64,000 bases of DNA from Gonatopus flavifemur (Eukaryota > Arthropoda > Insecta > Hymenoptera > Dryinidae): contig JAFFJZ010000007.1 of the NCBI GenBank assembly GCA_018340375.1, positions 30,354,001 through 30,418,000 of the forward strand, given 5' to 3'. Made by a program: the position numbers and the translations under genes. The notes below the pieces were generated by a model. That model ran no database searches. It worked only from the letters and a program-made list of their open reading frames with translations, and was not told where the DNA came from. Position 1 is the stretch's first letter. Every line of letters starts with the position of its first letter. Below, piece by piece: positions 55,550 to 64,000 of the stretch.

Positions 55550-56750
55550 GTAATTGTAATTGTATTGCTAATTTTTCCATTGAAAAATAGTGGAGTCATT
55601 CAATTAAAATCTATTTGAACGCTCAACACAGTTGAATATCCATTTCATACGACGTTTAATGCAATCCTGAGCAGAAGTGAATAAGAGAATTCCAGAGACA
55701 TGAATTCGTTACTGTGGAATGAAAAAAAATTCGTGTCGACGTACTGAATCCAAGCTGAAATGAAAAGCTTGATTTTTTCGATAGTGTGAGAGCTGAGTAT
55801 AATATCTGTTGCTTTACAGGCACATGTGTTTGTTTCAACTGATTTCTATTCATTGTTTGAATTTAATATCATGCGAAGCACATATTTTAAAATATCTAAT
55901 GTAGATGCAGTGTACTTGAAAAAACAAAAACACAAAAGAATCCAAGGATTCTAACATCAAAGACTTGATATGAAGTGATTTCAAGTACACAGTTCTCCTC
56001 TTCTGAAAACAGAAAAAATGAAAATAAACCGTGAGATTCGGCACGACAGGTGAAATGCTTCAAAGTCTGAAACTTTGTAACATTTCGTGATCCACATTTT
56101 CCCCTCTTCTAAAATGTATGTCTCGATTTTCATGATACATTCACATGGATGTATCGACAATGCCCTGCTTGCATTTAACCACAGGCATTTACTGAAAGAT
56201 ATAATGTGACCTAGTTGCGTAAGATTCACATCGTGCATATACGAAACGTGATGGTGCACTTGCCCGTTTGTGGATGAGAGCCACGAGATACTAAAAGTGA
56301 AAAAGACGCCTATTCATGTACTTTCCATTATCGTTTGTCAGGATCATCAGATATTAAAATCAATGTTTTGAAATAACATTTCCCGAGTTGCTGGTTGGCA
56401 AGTCGTCTTTAAAGTTTGATAAAGGATAATGGGTAGTTCGATCTTATTGGATACTGTGAAATATCTTGAGTGAGTTACTTTTTCTTATGGAGATGTCTTT
56501 ATATTTTCTTTTCCGATTCATATAATTATGCTAGATAAAAATTCAGCCGTTGCAAAATGACTCCAAGTGGGACAATTGAAAGTTTACTTCATTAAAACAT
56601 TCAATGATTGCAGTGCACGAAGAAAAATTATTTGCTCTACATACAGGTTCAAAATTTGCTGAGCGCAGCCTCAGAACGAAGCTTCTTTTCTATTTGGCGA
56701 CATCTCATTTATGGCTTGTTTTTTAAGATATGAGATCTTAAAGATGAAAT
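55550..56750. other. No recognisable feature
   Basis: AT-rich, with unrecognised short frames. Confidence 0.4.
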
Positions 56751-56751
56751 A

Positions 56752-56946
56752 CACTGTGTAAAATAATACAAAATATTGTATAAAAAATGATATTGAACTT
56801 CGTAACAAGCTATGATATAAAAGTTTGTAACAATGATACATATAGATATGACCACTTGCGTTGACATGATACAAAGTTTCGTAACACTGATACGCTAAAA
56901 ACTTCGTATCAGTGTCTGAAGTTTTGTACTAATTTTTCTAACAGTG
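56752..56946. mobile_element. MITE, CACTGTGTAAAAT ends, TA flanked
   Basis: 195 bp; cactgtgtaaaataatacaa at left, 'tttttctaacagtg' at right. TA at 56750-56751 and 56947-56948. Repeats 'gatacaaagttt/cgtaac' inside. Confidence 0.75.
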
Positions 56947-56949
56947 TAC

Positions 56950-58200
56950 CCAATACTTCTGAATTCAACATAATGCTCCAGACTTGGTCGCGGGTGGACT
57001 TTGAACCTGCTCAGTTACTGACTACACTGAAGAAACGAGATACCTGTCACAGCTATTTGAATAGTCAATTTTGAACCATCTAGTGAAACTGCTTAATACC
57101 TGGGGCAAATCCTTTTGGTAGATAGTTCAAAATTAACTATTTACCCAGGGAAAAAATCATGCATGATCATACATGAGAATTGCAGGGTTAATTTCCCTTT
57201 TTCCAGATAGGTATTAACATGAATTTCTAGAACAGAAATATCTAAACGTGTGTGAGAAATAAACCATGTGAAATAGTCGAAAAAATATAAAACTTTAGAT
57301 CAAATGTAGATTCTGTTGTATCATTGCATTTGCATTCATACTGTCATGAAAAATTTGGTTGGAGAATTATATTTGTTTGTTTGTTTTCTTTTTCTATCAT
57401 GTGATTTGTTCCGTCACGATTCATGTTGTGAAAATCAATTCTCAGTCTCGTAAATCAACAGGATAATGTTAGTTATCTAGAACGTAAATCCGAAGTATCT
57501 ATAAACTGGGTTGCGATATTTTCTACTTTTTAACTTGAAGATACATGGATTAAACTCATATTTATTCCAAAGTAAACCGTGTCTGCCGTTGGAATAAAAC
57601 CGAATAGTATTTCAAGAGTAAAAAAATGAATTTCATTCCGTGTACCATTTTCATTCTACAATTGAACATGGGAAGATTGGTATAATTGTATGTTACGATT
57701 CTACATTTTCTGTGTATAGCCCCACACAGAACTGGATCTCCCAGCAATATTGTCAGAATATTACACTTAGAAAGTATAATATTCTGGAAAACATCTCAAG
57801 AAGATTCTCAAAATGTCTGGAGGATGTTTCATGTTATCATCTTTGTAACATTCTGGAGACATTCTGAAATGTTCCTGTGGTTAATTCAGCGATATTCTGT
57901 ATGGAAAAAAATGTGACAATCACATATATTAAAAAGGTTGCAGAATATTACTGTGGGTTAAAGAAAAATTTCTTCAGAGTTTACTTCTACAAATGTTGAA
58001 TGAGCTTGGCCAGAATCATTTTGAGTGGAAGAACCCCGGTGGAAATGAAGCAAATGCACGAAGCGCGAAGGAAGCGCATACGAAGCGAAAAAAGGTTTCA
58101 TTTCCCTCTTCCTCAATCGTGTGATCCCTGCTTGCTGTAAAGCGATGAAATCATACGTTTCATATACGCTTCGTAAGCTCTCGCTCCCGTTTAATACACG
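56950..58200. other. Mostly featureless; decayed inverted repeat near 57750-57955
   Basis: Around 57750-57955 'cagaatattac', 'ttctgga' and 'gaatatt' words recur in both orientations ('gtcagaatattacactt' ... 'gcagaatattactgtg'). On the minus strand near 56995, 'caggttcaaagtccac' resembles an isolated B box. Confidence 0.4.
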
Positions 58201-58717
58201 CTTCATCCCGAAGAGGACATGAAGCTTCAGCGAACGTTCAGATTAGATCTGTATATATCGGATCGATGGTTCATTAGAGCTAACTTTTAGATTCACAAAC
58301 GTTTGTCAAAGGTACTACGAACGTTGAAATGTCCACCTCAAAATACTTTCAGGAAACATAGATGGAACAGTCATTGAAGGTTCATCGAAAGTTTAAGGAA
58401 GCTTCACAAAAATATCTATACTTATATTAATTTTGATCAATTTATATGAAAAATGAATTAATCAATAAACATAAATTATTATAAATTAATCTAAGTATAG
58501 ATATTTTTGTGAAGCTCTGTCAAACCTTCGATGAACCTTCAGCGAACGTTCCATGTATGTTTCCTGAACGTATTTCGAGGCGGACATTTCAACGTTCGTA
58601 GAACCTTTGTCAAACGTTTGTGAATCAAAAAGTTGGCTCTAATGAACCTTCGGCCCGATCCATACACATCTGATCTGAACGTTCGCTGAAGCTTCATGTT
58701 CTCTTCGGGATGTGAAG
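58201..58717. mobile_element. 517-bp near-complete palindrome
   Basis: The outer arm 'cttcatcccgaagaggacat' then 'gaagcttcagcgaacgttca' is mirrored at 58676-58717. Inner mirrored blocks include 'cacaaacgtttgtcaaagg' and 'cacaaaaatatctatactta'. The centre (about 58430-58490) is AT-rich. Arms are about 230 bp with modest divergence. No frame of interest. Confidence 0.88.
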
Positions 58718-58721
58718 TAAG

Positions 58722-59200
58722 CCCAAGTAGCACAAGAACTTCTCAAATATGCTATGGTGACTCTATGAATGTGAAAGGGATGTGCGAATGAGACTATTTT
58801 GGATAAATTCGTTAAGATATTCTACACTGTTAGAAATGTTTTGAAATTTCATAACTTTTCCAATTACATCCGTAACTGAAATTTCCAATTCTTGGTATTT
58901 GAATTGAGAATTCATTTACACGTGATTGAATTTTCAAATTTTTACTACATTTTATTACGGATTTATGTATATTTTCGTAACTGAAATTTCATACACATGT
59001 CACTTAATTTTTCAGTTACGTGATTGGAAATTGCTTCCGTTACGTGTATTTGAAGTTTTGTCCAGAAATTTTCAACAGTGTATGGAGGTGCATAGCACAT
59101 AATTATTCGAAACAGTCTCATTTGGAGGTTCTACGCATGTTCGTACGATTTTCCAAACTCGCTCTTAGCATTTCTAACCTCTTCTGCTACTTGGGTGCGA
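58722..59200. mobile_element. CCCAAGTAGCAC element with a nested MITE
   Basis: Left cccaagtagcacaagaac, right 'gctacttgggt'. Inner blocks 'atgagactattttggataa' and 'ttcgaaacagtctcat' are inverted. The MITE 58825-59080 sits inside; the host is about 220 bp without it. A partial relative lies at 48372-48540. Confidence 0.75.
58825..59080. mobile_element. Nested MITE, CACTGTTAGAAAT / CACTGTTGAAAAT ends, TA flanked
   Basis: 256 bp. Starts cactgttagaaatgttttg and ends 'ccagaaattttcaacagtg'. TA at 58823-58824 and 59081-59082. Contains repeated 'aactgaaatttc' and 'ttacgtg' words. Confidence 0.8.
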
Positions 59201-59257
59201 ATCATACCTATTCTGACTTCGAATGATACTTTTAAGCAGCTGTTTCCAACGACGATT

Positions 59258-59322
59258 CTTGCCTGAGTGGATAAAACCCCCGTCTGCCATGGTGAGAGTC
59301 GTTGGTTCGATTCTCGATATGG
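59258..59322 (+). repeat. tRNA-like module (SINE head candidate)
   Basis: ttgcctgagtggataaaac is an A-box-like start and gttggttcgattctcg a perfect B box, about 35 nt apart. It is followed by a pyrimidine-rich stretch. The acceptor ends do not pair. Confidence 0.7.
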
Positions 59323-59529
59323 AGTACAATTTTTTTATTCAGGTTTCACGAATTTTATACGTTTCCTCTGCTTCAATTCTCTCTTCACATTCTCTTTGTG
59401 TCCCTCCCATTCAAATTTCGTATACTTTTCATTAACTTTTCGGTTACCCTCCAATATACGCTTCGTGTACTCTTCCTTGTCGCTTCTATTTTCACCAGGG
59501 AAAACCTGCTTTGGAGACGATTAAAAGGG

Positions 59530-59606
59530 AGTTCCCCCAGTGGGGATTGAACCCGGGTTCTACGAGTGAGAGTCAAGGCTTCTATCACATCAGCGAATCT
59601 TCGAGA
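59530..59606 (-). repeat. tRNA-like module (SINE head candidate)
   Basis: On the minus strand cgctgatgtgatagaag (A-box-like) and ccgggttcaatcccc (B box). It faces the unit at 59258-59322. Confidence 0.65.
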
Positions 59607-59891
59607 TAACGACACCATTCTCAAAGTGCCATTTATTGTAATCATCCTGATGGGAGTTTGAAGAATTCGTTTCCGTAAAATATAGACCAATCGATTCAGA
59701 ATCTTCTGACACAAAAAATAAGTAAGTCGTGGGAGAGAGGTTTTTTTCGACCTCGGCTGTGAAATTTTACAAAGTACTGAGTAAGATCGATGGAAAAATT
59801 TCGAAAATTTGTTGCCGTGGGATATACACTGATCGATTCAGAATATTGAAATGAAAAATGAATGGCACTTGAGAGGAACGGTTTTTGAAAA

Positions 59892-60350
59892 GTGCCCCTT
59901 CAAAATTTGCCAAGTGCTGAAGCAAATTGATGAAAAAATTTCAAAAATTTGTCTCTGTGGGATATATACCAATTGATTCAGTATTTTCTCAAACGGAAAG
60001 TGAATAGGTCGTAGGGGAGAGACGTTTTTTTCGATCTTGAATTTTAAATTTTATCAAGTCCTGGGTCAGGTGCATGGAAATTCATTTTGCTTCATAAAAT
60101 TTTGCTACTGCCATATTCTCAGAATACTTCATTCGCGACAAATTTAGCATACTCCCCATCGTAGATTCCCAGAACATAGCAGATCATTATATGAGTAATG
60201 TTCCAATTGGAAGATTCTCAGAACATTTTTAACGAAATATTGTACCTGCAATATCTATAGGATTTTGTATAAATATTTTAAACAGGATGTTTTGAGCAAG
60301 ACATTGCAATATTCTAAAAATATTACTGCGACATTGAGTGCTGTGTGAGG
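59892..60350 (+). repeat. Dispersed repeat, copy B (uninterrupted)
   Basis: Homologous to 43886-44600 without its 270-bp insertion. Additional partial units of 'atatagaccaatcgattcag' lie upstream at about 59685 and 59823. Confidence 0.82.
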
Positions 60351-60480
60351 CATCAGGAACAAAATATTGATTCTCAATTCACATGAAAGTCCAAGATAAT
60401 GTCATGTTGGAATATAAGAGGCAATCAAAAGTAGTCCATCTTGATTGTAAAGTGCCTGAGAAAAAAAGATTAGATCTGAT

Positions 60481-60589
60481 CCCAGACAGCACAACGTGCC
60501 ACTGGAACGTTTAAGGAAGGTTCATAGAACGTAGGAGAGGTTTCCTGAACGTTTAGAAAACGTCCCAGAGACACATTGTGCTGTTAGGG
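60481..60589. mobile_element. Short MITE, CCCAGACAGCACAA ends, AT target duplication
   Basis: 109 bp. Left cccagacagcacaacgtg, right cacattgtgctgttaggg. AT at 60479-60480 and 60590-60591. Inner arms 'ggaacgttta'/'gaacgtttag' are only partly paired. Confidence 0.8.
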
Positions 60590-60591
60590 AT

Positions 60592-60855
60592 TGGATCTAT
60601 GTAGATCTCTTGAAATCTAAATTTCGGCAAAGAATCTTTAACAAATCTCTTGATATCTACTTAGATCTAGAGATTTCAATTTTTGAAGAGATCCAAAAGA
60701 TCTATTGAAATGTTAAGAGATCTCCGGAGACCTCTTTGGATATTCATAGATTTCTAAAAATTTTTCCCAACATTGAATTCTTCAGATCTAAGTATAGATA
60801 TCAAGAGATTTGTTAGAGATTCTTTGCTAAAATTTAGATCTCAGGAGATTAATCC
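60592..60855. repeat. Palindrome of AGATCTCTTGA words
   Basis: 'gatctcttgaaatctaaatt' near 60604 is inverted as 'aatttagatctcaggagat' near 60830. 'caaagaatctttaacaaatc' mirrors 'gatttgttagagattctttg'. Dense agatct sites between. About 260 bp. Confidence 0.8.
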
Positions 60856-61640
60856 TCAAGTACAGACGCAGTCAATTCAAGCCAAACTGTCTAGAATGTG
60901 TACAAGATCGATTACTAACAGCTTTGTGTCTCAATCTATACCCAATGGAAATTATGTGGACGATATCTTGAAGATAACCGCTGTAACTCGTGAAGAGATC
61001 CTACCCATACAACATACTAGTTCAGAAATTGTTTGTGGGGAGTTAAACTGGATTTTGAAAAATTTATTATGATTCCTTAAGAATTCTTTTTGAAGTTCGG
61101 TGCTGTGTGGATAATGTCATCCTGTCCTCTAGATCTCTTGTTCAGCACCATCAATCTTAGAAAGACATATAATAGAAAAAAGAATTTGTTTTCATCCCAA
61201 ATATTAGCTCATTCTGAGATGCAGCCAAAACTCGCCCTATTTCAATTAAAAGTCAGCACCAACAATAAACGACGACCAGGGCTTCCACTAATTTACTTTT
61301 TCCAACGGAATCAACCAATCCCGTGATCTTGTTGGTGAGAATAACCAATCAGGAAAAAAAGAAATAGTAAAGGTGAAAGCCCTGACGACGACACAATAGA
61401 AGACATTGATTTTCGGGCCATTTTTCAAGATGCAACCGCATTAAGTCGGACTTTCCACAATAAAACATCAAGAACGTAAGGATAACATGATGGGGTCCTA
61501 AACAGGAGCTGTGTAGAATTTTCTAAATCGACGTATTTTCAGAAAGAAATTTTTCTTCAATATTTCTCTTTCATAAAAGGAATAGAGATATCATTTTGAA
61601 AATTTGTACGTATGTTTATTGAAGATCAAATGTTACAAAA
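60856..61640. other. No recognisable feature
   Basis: Only the motif 'ggtgctgtgtgg' near 61098, also seen at the 3' ends of the repeats at 44600 and 60345, stands out. Confidence 0.4.
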
Positions 61641-61810
61641 TTGTTGAAGTGGCTATCGTATGAACTAGAATATTGTTTTACATCAAACAATAAGAAAATG
61701 GCGACCATTTTTCGCAAAACCCGATTTTTGAAGGTAAAAAACCGGGCGAAAATCGGAGAATCTTGGACCAATCAAAACGATTGTAGTTCATACGATAGCC
61801 ACTTCAACAA
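61641..61810. mobile_element. TIR element, TTGTTGAAGTGGCTATCG ends
   Basis: 170 bp; the 26-bp ends starting ttgttgaagtggctatcgta are exactly inverted. A central stem 'cccgatttttgaagg' / 'ccgggcgaaaatcgg' is partial. Target duplication uncertain. Confidence 0.82.
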
Positions 61811-64000
61811 GAAACAATATGTCATTTTTTTATTTCTCTTCGGATCATCTAGTCCCATGTGCGCACAAACATTGAGTCAACTTCAGCTCACTCTTGGCGT
61901 GGAATTGGCCAGCAATCGCCATAGATTGGCGGAAATTGGCTCAATGTTGATGCACACAGGGGGTTGCTCAAAATTATGCCCACCGTCATTTTGTGATGTT
62001 TTTTTCACAAATCGGTGTATCAAGATAAAATGTTCTTCAATAAAAGTTGTTGGTGATATTTGATTTCCAGTAAGCGTACTCAATAATTTCCAGAACGATA
62101 TCTCTATTCTGTCTATGAAAAAGACGAAAAATGTTTAAACCTTTATTTTTCTTGAAAATCTTAACTAGAAAGACCTCTGAAATGATAATGGGATTTCTCT
62201 AAGCGCTTTTCGAGTTGTCTTTGAGGTGTCATTCTCATGTGACTCACTGTTATCTCACTCACTTATATTTATCAAAATTATTCACGTAAATGTTTGTTTT
62301 CTTCTGTTTCAGGTATGTACTTTCGAATCCAGTGGAATATATGTATATTCAAATGTGAGTACAAAAATATCTGTTCTGCAGCAATTGGGCATTCCTATTG
62401 CGGACCGTGCTAGTTCTTATGAGAACTTAAGCACATGGGTCATTATGTGTCGGGATTAACCAGTTAAAACATATTTCAACATATTTCAATTCAGCTTTCT
62501 TCCCAGATAGAGTCCTGTAAAAAATGTTCGAGTTTTGAGTTGGATGTACAGGTTCAGAATATCAGATAGAAGCATTCAAAGAGTTGATCAATTCTATTAC
62601 TGTATTTCACAAGACAGAAATCGCATAAATGCAAGTATGATTTCCTAATCGATCCTATCAAGCATTTTGAATAGAGAATCGCAGTTCATACCTCACAGTT
62701 TCCTATGTTAATTTTGCTTGGATTCGTACGACTGAACATGGATTTACGGAGACTTACATTCGGTTCGAACGTCGACAATCAATGTTTTCACCCTATCCAT
62801 CATTGAGACCAGCCGTTTGATCACCAGTGTGTGGGGCGGATTTAATTGCGTAATTAGACATGTAATATCACAATCTCATGTACGATGGAGTGGGCAGTTA
62901 TCAGCACTTCAACAATGAGGATGATTGCAGCTTGAATAATATTGTTAAGCTAATTGAATTTGAAAATATGGTTAAATATGAAATTTTAAAGTTCTTATGG
63001 TTTTTTGCCACTATTGATCATTTATCTTGTTGGAGTTTGAATCCTCTATACAAACGAAACTAAAGTTCAAACTCCCAAAATCTTTTGGATCATCATTATT
63101 ATCTTCTCCAATCAAGTTCAGGGAACAGGGTCATATATGGTGCATATATATATACCTTGGAGTATTCATAACATATACGATCCATATATGGCCCATAAAT
63201 GATCCATTTGGTAGGGTACCAAAATCCCGACATCCCATTCACCCGAAATTGTAAGTTCCCGAATTTCAAAATCCCGAAAGGCCATCCGCCCGAAGTCTCA
63301 TAATTCCGAATCATGAATTATGAAATGTGAAGGTGGAAATCTGATACTCTATTAATGTGCATGGCAATTGATCATTAGCGCTGTAAGTAATTGCCAAATG
63401 AAAAGTTTTTGTTCTTCGTCAAAATTCAGAGAAAACGGATGATGCATAGAATTTTAATGCAATTTATTTATAAGTATAGCATAATATAATTATGCATAAC
63501 ATATAAAGTATTCATTACTAAATTGTCCAAAAATAAATTATATTTGTTACAAATAATGCACATTTACAAAATCAACTTCCATTTCTAAGTGTTGGTTTGG
63601 ATTTTTTTTTTTAATTGCAATACATTTTCAAGATAGTTGATTCATAATTGAGTTTTACATTTTTTCTAATACCTCAGATTGAAGTTAATTTAAAACGAAT
63701 GCTAGTCAATATTTCAATCGTTCATTGGAATAAATTTACACGGAAAAAATATTCTCTTATAAATTACGACGTTACAATCGTAACAGAGGACCATACTTGC
63801 ATTAGCAGGACTTTTCTGACATTTTATATGCAATGTTATTGTTAAAAATTTGTTCTTTCACAGGTTCCCATCGCAAATCCGCAGATATTGATCGTAATTA
63901 AATCAGTGTTCATTTCTTATTTTGTGGAAGAATGAAAGTTCGTATGATTCAATCTTATTTTAACGAGAATCCTCAAAGATAAATACGATTTTCTTACCAA
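61811..64000. other. No gene recognised; minor repeats
   Basis: 61850-61990 holds a TTGGC/GCCAA cluster of the GGGCC family. 63190-63310 repeats 'atcccga'/'cccgaa' words. At 62296-62312 a pyrimidine tract ending in cag could be a splice acceptor before a 49-codon open frame, but nothing else supports an exon. Confidence 0.4.

Noticed and set aside
62313..62459. Possible exon after a pyrimidine tract ending in cag
   Set aside because: Only 49 codons, no recognised domain and no matching donor or neighbouring exon.
1..64000. CRISPR arrays, rRNA genes, bacterial operons or integrated viral genes
   Set aside because: No regularly spaced repeats, rRNA-like blocks or viral protein motifs were seen; all recognised proteins are transposases or a LINE reverse transcriptase.

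Overview
The window is AT-rich, repeat-dense eukaryotic DNA with no recognisable host gene, rRNA gene or CRISPR array. Every coding sequence I can support is a transposase or a reverse-transcriptase fragment. The mix of mariner lineages (Himar1-like, Mos1-like, DD41D), Tc1-like and hAT-like elements, and very many short inverted-repeat elements points to an insect. A hymenopteran is my guess from the general look; it is not demonstrated.

Layout. 0-10 kb: the 3' end of a DD41D element, then sparse small inverted-repeat elements. 10.3-13.1 kb: a nested stack, with a 2.3-kb TIR element holding a duplicated 100-bp segment, a piggyBac-like MITE and further MITEs, followed directly by two more TIR elements. 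13.5-15.3 kb: a hAT-like MITE, then a 1.5-kb TA-flanked element containing a second one. 16.9-18.1 kb: a broken Himar1-like mariner. 18.6-20.6 kb: degenerate tandem repeats, a 36-bp minisatellite and palindromic MITEs. 22.4-24.5 kb: a 2.07-kb DD41D element with TIRs of about 376 bp. 26.6-27.9 kb: a complete Mos1-like mariner with an intact 345-residue transposase. 29.6-30.9 kb: a Tc1-like element with two in-frame stops. 31-45 kb: palindromes, large non-autonomous TIR elements carrying tRNA-like modules, and a LINE reverse-transcriptase fragment. 49.2-50.5 kb: a second, broken Mos1-like mariner. 54-62 kb: more tRNA-like modules, nested palindromes and duplicated repeats. The remainder is featureless to me.

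How the parts relate. The small elements fall into groups by their ends. Many TA-flanked MITEs begin CAC(T/G)G or CACTGT followed by an A-run. Six begin CCC and end GGG with 2-bp target duplications of varied sequence. Four or five share a GGGATACCAGCG-like terminus. None of the transposases here has matching termini, so their mobilising enzymes must lie elsewhere. Several insertions can be checked against empty sites inside this same window (piggyBac-like MITE, two CCC...GGG elements, the DD41D element). Coordinates of element ends were read by eye; those with target duplications on both sides are the firmest.
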